DNA of 64,000 nt from Lyophyllum atratum. Its lineage: Eukaryota > Basidiomycota > Agaricomycetes > Agaricales > Lyophyllaceae. Below, piece after piece: positions 47,531 through 58,759 of the stretch; position 1 is the stretch's first letter, and the number at the start of each line of letters is the position of its first letter. Location of the stretch: positions 1,612,001-1,676,000 of the forward strand of contig JACGCN010000007.1 in assembly GCA_014905825.1 (NCBI GenBank), given 5' to 3'. Made by a program: the position numbers and the translations under genes. The notes under the pieces are model-generated. The model did no database searches. It saw nothing but the letters and a program-made list of their open reading frames with translations, and was not told the DNA's origin.

Positions 47531-50364
47531 TCACTCCGATTCATCACCCCCATGCGAGCTCGCTACCTCACTAGACCTATCCGTCTCCTTCTCAATGACA
47601 GTAGCAGCCGTAAAGCCCGACAACACAGTCGATCTCCCGCCATCACCCGCGTCTTTCGCTGCTTGTGCAGTTTTCCAAGCATGTGCCATTTGCAGGAACT
47701 TGAAGGAGGTGGGGTTGGCCTCGCGCTCGTCGTCCGCGAATACGAGGTCCCAGTCTGAAGATCGCGTTAGCATGTCATAATATACATCGTCCAGGATTCG
47801 AGATAAACGAACCTTCGACGGTCTCCCCTGTCTCCTCGTCGACGACGCGTCGCTTGCTGACGATGGGCATCATGCCCTGCACCTTCGCGACATCGGCCTC
47901 AGTACCACGGGTCTCCTCGAACGTCTTCCACACCTCGAGCAGCGCAACACGCTGAGCAAGACAGCGATCAGCACCCATCAACCACTTGAAACGAAGACAC
48001 CCTTACCTCGCTCTTCAGCCCCTTGGACTTCAAGTCCTTATAACCCCTCTCGAAGACCGTCCTAGCGAGAGTCACATCGCCAGGCGCACTCCGCTCCTCC
48101 CTCTCCTCATCGCCCTCTTCTTCCTCCTCTTCCTCCTCCCGAACAGCACGCGGCGGCGGAATAGGCTCCGCCTCAAACAGCGCATACGAGATCCACACCT
48201 TGACGTGCCCACTGAGTGCGACGAGACGCTCATATAGCGCACGTGCAATCTCTCGCTCGCCCTCATCAATCTCGAAGTCGATGTATGCCTTCCAGAGTAG
48301 TTCAGGCATGGAGAGCGGCGACTGTGCGACGGCGAGCTCGAAAATCGCGCGGGTGCGAGAGAAGTCTTGTAGCTGGGACTCGAGCTCGGCGAATTTGATC
48401 CAAGCGGGGGAGTTAGCGTGGTCGTACTAGGGGCGGGTGATCAGTGTAAGGTTTGGACTCAAGGAAGAGTAGGATAAGTACCTCGAGATACTTTTCGTAC
48501 AGTGTGCGGGCACGATCGAACTCTCGGAGCTGTATATCAATATGATGAGTATATGTCCAATATATGCGGTGCATGCAACAAACCTCGATCTCCAATTCGA
48601 TGTAGCCTTTGAACAACGCCTCCTTTGGACACATCCCGATACCCGTACCAAGAATCCTGCGAGCAGCAGGGAGATCCAATCGCCTGACCTCGAACTTGGC
48701 AAACATGACCCAGAGCTTAGCGAACGTAAACTGCTTGTGCGGTACAAGTGACATCGCCGTCTGATAGATTTGCCTTGCACGGTTGTAGTCCTGTTTGAAA
48801 GCGATAAACATGCGGTCTTACAGATCGAAGACGTAGACAAACAGACCTTGGTTTCGATCTCCTCGAACAATGCGTAATCCAGCCACAGGAAAATATATCG
48901 TCGCCAATGGCGTTTTTCCTCACCAGGAGGTACCTGCGAGACGGCTCGCTCGTACACCTCCCGCACCCGCCCTGCCGCAGCTTCCTCCTCCTCAGGAGTC
49001 GCACCCTCGTCTTTGAGATCACGCCATGCACCCTCCTCCAATCGCGCATAGTCGAACCACACATCGTAATTCCGTCCATCCTGCGCTAGTTCGTCCTCAT
49101 ACTGAATTCTTCGCTTCCCGAGTACAGTGTTTTCGAGGGTGTTGCGTGTGCCATGCTGCTTCTCGAATTTGGTGTACGAGGCGTATAAGGCTGCCGATTT
49201 CGACCGCGGTATCCGGGCTAGTGCAAACTGCATAAAGTAGGGTTAGATCAGAATGTGGATAGATGCTCGACAAACAAACCTTATAGATGACCCGTGCCCG
49301 CTCATACTCCTTCAACCGCGTCTCCATTTTGGCGAACGCATTGAACACAGCCTGTGCCTTCTCGATCTGCTCCTCGTCATCTCCATAGAATTCCAAGGCC
49401 GTCTGGAACACCTCCCTAGCCTTGTCCAACCTCGCCCGCTCCTCCTCAAACTTGCCCCACTTCACCCACACCCGCGGCTCCGGCCTCACCGCGACCCATC
49501 GCTCATAAATCGAGCTCGCACGGTCCGTTTCTTGGTACCGCTCCTCCAGCTTGATGTACGCCTGCCACGCCTTGTCATCTGGTTCCCATTGCATCCACCG
49601 CTCAAACACCTGGCGCGCACCGGGGACATTCTGCAGCAGCTCCTCGAGGTATACGTACTTGTACCAGAGCTGGTCCACTCTGGGGAGGAGCGTAACAGCA
49701 CGGTCGAAGAGATTGCGGGCGTGCTGGACGTTGCGCGACTTGAGCTCCATTTCGGTATAGCTCAGCCAGAGCTGCACACTCCGGGGGTCGACATCAAGGG
49801 CACGCTCAAAGATAGAACGGGAGCGCGCGAATTCGTTTTGGCTGGCCTGGGATGGGAAGTTGAGCGATAAACACTGACGCCGATGGACGATGAATCATAC
49901 CTCCCAGTTCGCATACTGCAACCACTCTTTTCTGAAGTTCGAAGTCAGACGTTATAAACAAGCGAATAGAAGGCCAGACGCACATGCTTCCCCTTGTCCG
50001 CCGGATTCTCTCCTCGAACTCCTTTCGTTTGCGCCCGCGATATTCATGGAGTTCCTCAAAGTCCTCGACCCGCTGTTTAGGCGCGCGAAACGCAGTTTCT
50101 TGACGCTCTTGAGCCTATAGAAGATGGGTTATCATATATAATCGGCTATCGTGGTGTTCTAGCGTACCTCCCGAAGCAGCTGTTCAGCTGTGATCTGTTC
50201 CGAGGTGTGTAGTTGAGAATCCCATAATTTGTCAAAAATAAGCCTCCCGACTCACCTGAACCGCCGCTGCCGCCCGATTTTTAATTCTGTGAAATGCACT
50301 GTGGTAAGCAATGAACCGCTTGGAGATTGAAAGACAAGTACCTGGGAGCGCGTCCGTCCTGCAT
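47531..50364 (-). CDS. CLF1: Pre-mRNA splicing factor CLF1 / Crooked-neck (HAT-repeat protein)
   Basis: Scaffold of the Prp19-associated spliceosome complex. A tiny first exon (MQDGRAPR, from ATG 50364) joins to [20 protein letters not shown], the typical family start. The rest is a chain of HAT repeats: [99 protein letters not shown] and so on through [20 protein letters not shown]. An acidic insert (a run of Glu near 48120-48150) precedes the last repeats. The C-terminal part has [21 protein letters not shown] and [10 protein letters not shown], both usual for CLF1. About nine short introns are inferred. Confidence 0.95.
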
Positions 50365-50690
50365 GATTGTTGCTCACAATGTCGCGGTTCACGATGAACC
50401 GCTGTGTTGACAATTTCACTGGGATAAAAACAACGCCAAATCCGGAGCAAACACCCTCTCAAGTTCGCGCGCGACCTGTTCTTGGTCTCGCTCAAGTCTC
50501 GCTCCGCCTCTTCTGAGCTTCACTTGCTCCACTGGTCTCACTTAAGACCCAAAGCAGGCTCTAAGAATCCAGGACAGGCTTCTACATCCATTGCCGACTT
50601 CTTTGACACCATCACCAGGGAAGGCTTGTGCTGCGCGCAACCTGGAATCTCGACACTACTCAAAGCTGTCTCGCCTGTCGTCTCAGATAT
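50365..50690. promoter_or_regulatory. Divergent promoter region of CLF1 and the APH-like gene
   Basis: 326 bp separate the CLF1 ATG from the first in-frame ATG of the APH-like gene. The latter could have an extra upstream exon here, because its frame stays open back to about 50628. Confidence 0.4.
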
Positions 50691-51587
50691 ATGCCACGCA
50701 ATAGGTGTAATTGTTCAGAAAGTGACGAGAGTCTACGCGTCGTCGGGACAGAAACATGGCTACCGAAATCATGGAAAGCATTGTTTGCTTTGCCAGCGAC
50801 TGATGTGATCTACGAAGGTTACACTAGCAAGGTCTTCAACCCCGTACCTGGAATCATCGTCAAATGTACTTGCGACCTATTGGAAGAAGTCCATGGTACG
50901 CGCTATGCTCATAACCATCTGTCCTTGCATGTACCTATGCCTAGAATCTTATATCACCCTCGCTTTCCTCGCTGCCGCTCCTACGCACCCCCCGAACGAG
51001 GATATGCAAGACCCAGTGGTGTCTGGTACATGTGCATGCAACAATGTAGCGGCGTCTCGCTCGACAAAGTCATTGACAGCATGACGCCTGTGCAACTCGA
51101 TCATGTCGCTGATCAGTTGAAGTCCATACTTTCCCGGATGTCCACCATCAGACCCAAGACTCTTGGGTCTGTGACCGGAGGTCCCTATCGCAATTTCTTT
51201 TTCCCGGATTACGTCGCTCCAAAGCACGCGTTCACGACCATCGGGGAATTCAATGATCATATCCGGTGGATGCTGATGCTCTTCTGCACCGAGCAGTTCA
51301 CCGAATCAGTCCTCTGCCGGTTCCCCCGCAACGCCGCTATACGTTTTGCGCACGCTGACCTCCTCCCCAAAAATATTATGGTGGATGGTTCAACCATCAC
51401 GGGAGTCATTGACTGGGCAACAGCGGGGTTTTACCCTGAGTACTGGGAGTACGCTCGTATGCATGATCCGCACTTCATGACTCCAGCTTGGGACGATGTA
51501 CTGCGGCGCCTCTTCCCAACTCCTCGTCGCCAGACAGAAATTGAGGTCGTCAGGCAGCTGATGAGCATCGTCGCCGCAACCTTCTGA
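50691..51587 (+). CDS. Aminoglycoside phosphotransferase/choline kinase-like protein
   Basis: Small-molecule kinase-like fold, 298 residues from ATG 50691, with no intron seen. The frame shows the kinase N-lobe remnant VIYEGYTSKVFNPVPGIIVK with its lysine, then YMCMQQCSGVSLDKVID (hinge), the catalytic loop FAHADLLPKNIMVDG (HxDxxxxN) and the metal-binding VIDWATAGFYPEYWEYARM. Such APH proteins are numerous in agaricomycetes and their substrates are mostly unknown. The start is chosen as the first ATG; the frame is open a further 21 codons upstream. Confidence 0.85.
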   Translation: MPRNRCNCSESDESLRVVGTETWLPKSWKALFALPATDVIYEGYTSKVFNPVPGIIVKCTCDLLEEVHGTRYAHNHLSLHVPMPRILYHPRFPRCRSYAPPERGYARPSGVWYMCMQQCSGVSLDKVIDSMTPVQLDHVADQLKSILSRMSTIRPKTLGSVTGGPYRNFFFPDYVAPKHAFTTIGEFNDHIRWMLMLFCTEQFTESVLCRFPRNAAIRFAHADLLPKNIMVDGSTITGVIDWATAGFYPEYWEYARMHDPHFMTPAWDDVLRRLFPTPRRQTEIEVVRQLMSIVAATF

Positions 51588-51992
51588 GTCGGCCATCTCC
51601 GCTTGTGGACTCATCAGACATTTTGAGCGACGACCAGGACAGTTGAAGATGGTCGACAACGTTATTAGCGAGCGGGTACGAATTTCGTTAGCTTTGGGTT
51701 TGATGGAATCGCGATACACTTGAAGGACACTCTGTGAATACATGTCTGTGCAACTACTTAAGTTCAAGTCATGCAACTCTCCTCTGTCCCTTCAGCATCC
51801 TTCGCTTCTAGATAGTGCTTCATAAATAGAAGACTCACTCGGATGATCAGAAGGTAGGGGCGATTTCAGTCGCAGTAGTACGAGGACAAACATGTCATGG
51901 CGTTAGATTATATAAATACAGATGTATTTGACTATTGTGTAGATGCAATAGCTATTATGAGGGGCGCGTAAATAACACTCTAATAGACGCGT
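51588..51992. other. Convergent intergenic space between APH-like and CsbD-1 genes
   Basis: 405 bp with no gene. The perfect palindrome AGACGCGTCT (51985-51994) sits across the CsbD-1 stop codon. Confidence 0.5.
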
Positions 51993-52441
51993 CTAGGCAT
52001 TCCTGTTAATGTCCTGTTGAGCCTGGCCTTTATCATGTCGCATATTCCCTATCAACCAATAAGTCCCAGCACCAGTCTAAGCAAACGGTGGAAAGCCTAC
52101 CTTGCGTCTCCTGGGACCGGTCACCAGTAACAGCACCGACGACAGAGTCTTTCTTCCCGCCGGCACGGTCCATCGTGCCCTCGGTGTATCCCTTGGCTTG
52201 TGCAGCTTTATATTCAGCCTCGCCTTGCGCGTGTTCCTCCTTTCCGGATTGTTGCCATGAAGTGGCGCCGGTCAGGTTGCCGATGGCTTCGACGACGTTC
52301 CCCTTCGTGGAGTGGAACTGGCCGGAGGATTTACTGGGGTCAAGAAGTTCAGTATAAGAATGGCCGGCGTCGGGGAGTATAGAAATCTTACGTGGGTTGT
52401 CCATTGGCGGTGTTGTTGACGGAAGAGTTGTTGGAGGACAT
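51993..52441 (-). CDS. CsbD-like stress protein, paralogue 1
   Basis: Three exons encode a small hydrophilic protein. Exon 1 is Ser/Asn-rich (MSSNNSSVNNTANGQP). Exon 2 holds the CsbD-like domain (GQFHSTKGNVVEAIGNLTG, EEHAQGEAEYKAAQAKGY, GGKKDSVVGAVTGDRSQET). Exon 3 closes with NMRHDKGQAQQDINRNA. CsbD-like proteins of bacteria and fungi are stress-induced; the molecular role is unclear. Intron positions are the same as in the two paralogues at 53.5 and 54.3 kb. A TATA-like TTTTATA lies about 110 bp upstream (52550), and ACGTCAT motifs lie at 52612 and 52753. Confidence 0.88.
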
Positions 52442-53506
52442 GGTAGATGATGTGTAGAAGTGGTGAAGTAGATTAGATTTGAGTGTTGTGTGAGTGTGGT
52501 TTGAAGGTGTGAAAACTGTTGATGATTCTCCTTCCGAAAACGGGTTCCCTTTTATACCCAAGTGAGCTCTCCGACGCCGCGATGTAATGTGGCTCGCACC
52601 CCACTAAAATAACGTCATCTGCGCCGCAGACACAGGTTTACGCTCCTCCCGAGGAGCCACCATCACGAGAGATAGCGCAGCCCGAGGTCGGGATACTCCA
52701 AAACCTGGCCAAAAGCTGAGGGATATGGTTGAGCCTTTCGCCGTCATCAGTAACGTCATTGGACACTGGGAGGAGTCGTGGATGTCAGCTGTGCAGAGAA
52801 AATGTGACTTTCCCTGGAAAAGACGATGATGTCAATTGCATCTCTACCTGAAAGCTCGGATTGTCATGCTCAGATGACTTTCTTCGAGGCTGATTGAGCA
52901 AAACAAGTAACATCGCTCGCTGGCGGTCACCGTCCTGCAGTCGAGGATGGTGGTTGGTTGATGAACTCGACAAGGCACAGGGCATCGTTCAAGATATTTT
53001 CCCCGCAGAAACATAACGTCCTAGGTCTGAAGCTAGTTGAAGTGTTGCCAGAGAAAGCGGGTAAGTAATCAGCTCAGCTGCAGTGAGCTCGCTGCTCAAC
53101 TTGCTCCGACGTCGGACGAGCCCCGATCCCGAGGGGATGGCCGTGCTTGACGTCAACGGTCGGAATAAATACAACCACATAGCATATTTTTAGCAGCACC
53201 CTCTGTTTTCTCGCAACCCGCGACGACGTGAAGTCCACGACACTACGTTGATCCAGATTTGCCCTGGTCTCCCTTGAATATATATCATGAGTGCTCACAC
53301 ATGCGCATGGATGATGATGACTCGCAGCATTCTATCACACACCTGGCCCTCATCATGAATATCGGAGACGCCGTGGTCATGCCAGCTCAAGACATTCATT
53401 CAGTATGGTATGCACATATCGTGCATTATTTGCTTCATTAAGGACTATACTAATACAATCAATGGATACGAGGCAGAAATAAGAATCCGCGCTCCCTTGC
53501 CCTCAA
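52442..53506. other. Promoter of CsbD-1 and spacer, with CRE-like sites
   Basis: There is no coding sequence in 1.06 kb. ACGTCA-type sites occur at 52611-52618 (AACGTCAT), 52752-52759 (AACGTCAT) and as a full CRE palindrome TGACGTCA at 53148-53155. These are candidate ATF/CREB-family stress sites; function is inferred. Confidence 0.5.
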
Positions 53507-53937
53507 TCAAGTAGGGTTATTGACGTCTTGCTGTGTTTCGCCCTTAGTTTGACGTAGATGGCCTTCACAGCGACTTAGCCAACGCGCAGACTGATAACAC
53601 TGAAGAAACGTACCCTTCGCCTCCTGCGCTCGATCGCCGGTAATGGCGCCAACGACAGCATCCTTCTTGCCACCCAAGCGGTCGATCGCGCCTTCCGCGT
53701 ATTCCTTTGTCTGAGCGGCTCTGTATTCGGCTTCACCCTGCACACGCTCCTGCCTACCTGACTGCTTCCATGACTCAGATCCGGTTACGTCACCGACAGC
53801 TTCAACAAGACTGCCTTTCAGCGAGTGGAATTGACCGCGGACTTTACTGTGAGGGGAGGATGTCAGTATTAGTTTCTTTTCACAACTGGTATATTGACCG
53901 ACCTTGGCTCTCCAGAGCTGCTGGGTGAGGAAGACAT
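53507..53937 (-). CDS. CsbD-like stress protein, paralogue 2
   Basis: Three exons with the same layout as its neighbours: MSSSPSSSGEPS, then KVRGQFHSLKGSLVEAVGDV, ESWKQSGRQERVQGEAEYRA, GGKKDAVVGAITGDRAQEA, and a last exon GHLRQTKGETQQDVNNPT. The first intron uses GTCGGT, a weak donor. It is the most diverged of the three copies, yet has no stop or frameshift. It is divergent from paralogue 3, with 383 bp between. Confidence 0.85.
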
Positions 53938-54320
53938 GACTGTCAAGGCTTTGTGAGTAATGGTAATGTTGTGAGTTGTATTTGTTCATGCTAGAGGCAG
54001 TTGTCCGTTTCTATATCCCACCACGTACGGTCGAGGAATAACTGGAAACTACGATGAAGGTCAAGTGCGTCATAGCCCGGAAATAGACATTGATCGGATC
54101 ACTTTCGGGCGAGGGTGCTGACAAATCGTTCTCGTCGTCATTTTTCGGACGACGGAGCGTCGTGATGTCATACGACGCACATCTCCACCGACGCGCCTCA
54201 TTTGACGCGTCTCATTATGGTTTACTGAGACGCGTCGAGTCACTCCCAGTGAGACTCTCAGGTGAAGGGCTATAAAGGCGTCAATGCGTGTCCCATAATG
54301 TCAAACCCCATCCCTACACA
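53938..54320. promoter_or_regulatory. Shared promoter of CsbD-2 and CsbD-3 with GACGCGYCTCA repeats
   Basis: Three copies of GACGCGYCTCA lie at 54190-54200, 54204-54214 and, inverted, 54226-54236. They contain the ACGCG core of MCB-type sites. A TATA-like CTATAAAG lies at 54271-54277, about 45 bp before the CsbD-3 ATG. Binding protein unknown. Confidence 0.6.
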
Positions 54321-54757
54321 ATGACCACCTCCTCTACCAACAACATGACCTCTGGTGATCCCAGGTGTGCCACACTTACCACTGTCTGCTGCCGAACGCG
54401 TCCACTGACTAGCTGGAATATAGTAAGACCTCGGGACAACTCCATTCCACCAAGGGCAACATCGTCGAAGGCATTGGTAACCTCACTGGCGCGACGTCGT
54501 GGCAACAATCCGGCAAGCAGGAGCGTGCTGAGGGCGAGGCTGAGTACAAGGCTGCTCAGACTAAGGGCTACGCCGAGGGTACCAAGGATCGCTTGGGTGG
54601 CAAGAAAGACCAAGTAGTCGGCGCCGTTACTGGCGATCGCTCGCAAGAGACAGAAGGTAACGGAACCCATTGGACCACGCGATGTCTTCGTCTGATTGTT
54701 AACGTAGGAAACGTGCGACGCGACAAGGGTGAAGCCCAACAAGATATCAACAAGTGA
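54321..54757 (+). CDS. CsbD-like stress protein, paralogue 3
   Basis: Three exons with starts and splice positions matching the other two: MTTSSTNNMTSGDPS, then KTSGQLHSTKGNIVEGIGN, LTGATSWQQSGKQERAEGE, GYAEGTKDRLGGKKDQVV, GAVTGDRSQETEG and NVRRDKGEAQQDINK. It is closer to paralogue 1 than to paralogue 2 by eye. Together the three form a local amplification of a stress-protein gene within 2.8 kb. Confidence 0.88.
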
Positions 54758-55251
54758 TAACCTGGACCTCACCTTCCAGCAACCATTTGTCAATAGTATT
54801 CTGGATGACGTATAATAAATTCTCGCTATAAAACACCGTACCGTTACATTCTGAAGGATTTAAGTCTTGTGTGGTTTCGAATTTTGTTGCTCTTGATCCA
54901 TATCTTCATGCACAACAATGCGGATGCGAGGTGGCCAGCGGATTGGTTGCCAGTGGTATACATGTAAAGTGACGGCGGAGCCAGAAAGTAAATCTAGATT
55001 GTGCAAGTCCTGCGCATTGGTCAAAGGAATGTCAACACACCAGCAAAAAATACAGTGACCAGATCGTGAGAGTGCAGGATGCGTCCTCCATAGGAGGAGA
55101 CTGTGTTCTCCATTGCGAACGGAGAGTCGGTCATGACTGACAAGCCGCCTCATGCGGTCGGCTTCCGCATGACTCGACTCGGCACCCCCAAGGTTACATA
55201 TAAGAGATCACTCAAAAGGACCTTACAGCGCAACGACGTAGGCCTTGTGAC
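54758..55251. other. Intergenic between CsbD-3 and the NUDIX gene
   Basis: 494 bp containing a 3' UTR and the NUDIX promoter. No gene. Confidence 0.5.
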
Positions 55252-55803
55252 ATGGCCGCACCGCGATACCCCAGCACACAATATCTCCCCGGCGAGTTCG
55301 TCATATCCGCCGGCTCCATACTCTTCCGCAAGACGCAGGTGGACGGTGGCCTCCAGATCTGCCTCGTGCACAGCATGGACCGAGACGAATGGCTGCTTCC
55401 GAAGGGCCGGAAAGACAGGGGCGAGAGCCTCGCGGCTGCCGCCGTGCGCGAGACCTTTGAGGAGACCGGGTATCCATGTGCCCTGTGGCCGCAGCGCATG
55501 CCGACGCGCGCGCCTCTTCCTGGAGTCAACGATTACGCGGACGTCGCGGCGATTGGAGATGACTTGATTGAGCCCGTCGCGGTGACGGTGAGGGATTTGG
55601 GAGAGAAGGGGGCGAAGATAATATGGTGGTACATCACGCTGGTGACGGGAGAGGAAAGGGTGGAGGGGACGTTGGCGGAGTATGAGGTGTTTGAATCACA
55701 TTTCCTCGAGCCGGGTGCCGCGATAGAGCGTCTTACGTTCCAGAAAGACCGTGAGCTGGTCCGGAAGGTTTGGGATATCGTGTCTGGTGGTTTGATGGTT
55801 TGA
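55252..55803 (+). CDS. NUDIX hydrolase (diphosphoinositol/dinucleoside polyphosphate type)
   Basis: Intronless, 183 residues. The complete NUDIX box G-x5-E-x7-REU-x-EE-x-GU occupies residues 52-74 (starting GRKDRGESL and ending RETFEETGY), giving the metal-binding glutamates. The preceding DRDEWLLPKG and following WWYITLV fit DIPP/ApnA-like NUDIX enzymes that hydrolyse diphosphoinositol polyphosphates or dinucleoside polyphosphates. The substrate is inferred only from family resemblance. Confidence 0.9.
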   Translation: MAAPRYPSTQYLPGEFVISAGSILFRKTQVDGGLQICLVHSMDRDEWLLPKGRKDRGESLAAAAVRETFEETGYPCALWPQRMPTRAPLPGVNDYADVAAIGDDLIEPVAVTVRDLGEKGAKIIWWYITLVTGEERVEGTLAEYEVFESHFLEPGAAIERLTFQKDRELVRKVWDIVSGGLMV

Positions 55804-56112
55804 TGGTGAGAGGCATTTTTCTTCAGTGTGTGTCGTTTGCAGACTTCGGCATTTTCCAGGATCGGCTTTGGGAGTACCGTCAGATCATGGCCGCGGTGAT
55901 GAAGACTCAGAAGAGAGGTAATCATGATCATGTTCAGCAACCGTGAGGCGACGCATAAGAATCCCCACTGGCGTCCCCGGGCCCGTTATATGAGGAGATT
56001 GACTGGCGTTCTATCTTGAAATGGTGTCAAGCTAGTTATAAATAGAAGTAGATACAAGGAAGAGAATTCTAAGTGGACGGGTCTAAATTGATACAAAAAC
56101 GGCCATAAGCTA
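55804..56112. other. Convergent intergenic space
   Basis: 309 bp between the NUDIX stop and the 7TM protein stop. No feature seen. Confidence 0.5.
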
Positions 56113-57625
56113 TCAGAACGGTGCAGTCTTTACATGCCGGGCTGAAACCTTGTCATCCTGCCCTGGAAGTCCTGTTATCTTCTCTGCGGAGCTCTCCATG
56201 CTCGAATGCTGATCCTGCTCTGAGCGAGTAGAATCAGAGATAAAGTCAAGATGATCTCTTGCCGCCACTGCTGGGCGCATCTCCGCTTTCTCGGCATCGA
56301 ATGCTGGGCCGCGGCCTCCTCCCCTAGACATGGTCCCCAAACCAAAAGTCTCGACGACTGACTGCTGGCGCTGGACCAAAATAACTACCGCGGTTGGATA
56401 CATTGCCTGTATGTGTTCATCAGAAGCAAGCAAGAGCGAAAATTGTTCGGACGAACACAAAAGAACGTATAGATGGCCACCATGGTTCTGAACCCCATAT
56501 CATACGGCGAAAACGCTTCGTCCGGGATCATCACTAAGACAATCATTACCACCTAGAGCATGATGAGAATAGAGGACATGGATTTCAAAGTTTAATGCGC
56601 ACTTGAAAAATGCAGAAGGCTAGCCCAGTTTCGACCAAAATGATCATGACTTTTTGTACGGATGAAGTGGTTTGGTAGACGACACCCTGGAAGTTTTTCC
56701 GGTGGTTCCTAGGAGAAATGCGAGGTCAGCACACCCTCAACGAACAAGAAGGGTTCCGCCTACCAAAGTTTATAGAGTATCATCGAAGTCGCAACTACAT
56801 TGGTCGCCAACGATAGCGCAAGAGCTGCGCGGTACAGGTTCAATGTTGAGACATTTTCCACGAACTGGTCGCTGACGGAGCCGTTGAATGTGGAGATCAT
56901 TCCATAGTACGCGATAGCTGAGGCTGATGCAAATGAACCGTCAGCGACAGGCCAGACCAATCACTGGCAAACTCACCTGTCCCACCAATCAGTAGCGCGA
57001 TAGGGAGAATCATGACTCTTCGTCGGTCATGGAAAACCGCCCAAGCCCTCCAGACAACGATTCCGTCACTGATGAACGGCTATAAAGAATAATCAGCTGG
57101 TCTACTTGACGTCGTTCCATTATAACCACGTACCATCAGCTGCGCAGTCCAGTTTGTGGCTGAGTTGGTGAGGAAAAGGCGGTGATTGATCTTGTCGAAT
57201 CTTGCACTAGTAAAGTCCAACGGCTGATCGAGGTCGTCCATGATGGATGCCTGGATCTTATACACGAATGATGACAGGAAGCAACCCCACTGAACTGTCG
57301 CTAGCAGGAAGGTGAGGAGGGTCAAGCTGAACATGATCCATTTCGGGCGAGACTTCGTGTCCCGTTGTCTATTGAATATATCTTGTTAAGGCGTGTCACT
57401 CGGACTACAGGCAGAGTCGATGATTATGACGCACATGAACATGGCGGTTGAGATAGAGACAAGCAGGATAAATATTCCTAGACGATGAAGGAGTCAGTTC
57501 GACCGCCGTGAGGTGCTAGAACGCAAGGTAGTACCATAGAGCACCGACATGGCTATCAATGGACCGACATCGAATAGAAACCAAAGTCCAAGAACTTGCA
57601 GAAATGTGCGGTCGTCTGGAGTCAT
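56113..57625 (-). CDS. Agaricomycete multi-pass (about 7TM) membrane protein, unknown function
   Basis: Starts MTPDDRTFLQVLGLWFLFDV at 57625 and runs through several small exons encoding hydrophobic helices: IFILLVSISTAMF, MFSLTLLTFLLATVQWGCFL, a luminal loop, then PFISDGIVVWRAWAVFHDRR, which is a recognisable family signature. Further helices follow (ILPIALLIGG, LALSLATNVVATSMIL, KVMIILVETGLAFCIFQ, YPTAVVILVQRQQSVVE) and a hydrophilic C-terminal tail. Introns of 50-80 bp restore the frame. The family is widespread in mushrooms and resembles receptors only in topology; no ligand or partner is known. Confidence 0.75.
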
Positions 57626-58759
57626 TATCGAAATTATGTTGAAGTCCATGTCATGTTAATCCTCTATTTGAGCACCTTCAAGTCCCAAAATGAGAACAAG
57701 AACATACCGTCAATCCGTGGAGACACAGCCTGTTCCTGAATCGATCGAAGAAAGGCACGCACAACTTCATAGCATTCAGAATAACATATTGAATCAAAGT
57801 TTACACATACGCATCAGTAGTTTCCTGTAAATCCGAATGTTAGACATACAAAATAAACTTTTCCACTGTATAACACTCATGAAGACTTACTAGACGTTCA
57901 ACACTCTGTTCTAGGACTCGGATACTCATTCGATAGCTCGAAGACAAACGCTCGACCACTTAACGCTGAGGAGAGACGCTGCCATCGATCCGCAGCGGCA
58001 GTGCGGCAAGAGCTGCAATGACTGACAGCTCAAACTTTCCCATGACGAGGAAGCCTATGAAATCAGGAGGCAATCGCACGAATCACCGAACCCGATCTTG
58101 GAAGATTTCGATCTGTGCAGGGTGGGGGATAACATTAGCCAGTCCGTGCGAAGGAATACTCACAAGAGGTATGTCGGACCTGACATGTATGATCATGAAG
58201 ATCTCAAGCGCTTTGATTGAAACGTCGACCGCCAGGAAAGAGCAAAGGCCAGTCAGGAATGGAGGCAGGGTGCCCACGGCAAAGCGCCAATACACCGCTA
58301 TCTGGCGGATCAACGTCAAATGTCACTGGGCGATATTAGGAAAATTGCTTGAGAACATGCATTGCCTCTTTGTTGATAGATAGTTCCATCATTGCAGTCC
58401 TATTCATGCCATGAATCATCCCCGAGAAAAACGACGTCTCAAAAACCAAGTCATACTCAACAAATTTAAAGGAATATCATGTCTCGGTTCTCATTGATTA
58501 CGACTCCCCGCCGGCGGCCGAAGTTCAGTGGTAGATTGTCTTCGACCGGTCTTTGTTCCTGGCCCATGTCCTGAAGGCTCGCGGAAATGTCTGTTGAATT
58601 TCGGGACGGACGATCCGGATAATGACCAGCACACCATCAGTGGCCTAATGTGTTGACATTGTGTGGGTGGGCCGAGTCTATGGCCCAACACCATTATGCA
58701 GGCCACCATGACAGTACTTATGAGAGAATTGCTGCTCTACTTCAGCGGGTACGCATGAT
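57626..58759. other. Mostly unassigned; possible hydrophobic minus-strand exon at 58083-58319
   Basis: A 78-codon minus-strand frame (58083-58319) encodes a hydrophobic stretch with helix-like segments (TLPPFLTGLCSFLAVDVSI, ALEIFMIIHV) and could be an exon of an unrecognised membrane protein. I could not link it to a gene. The rest shows nothing. Confidence 0.3.
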
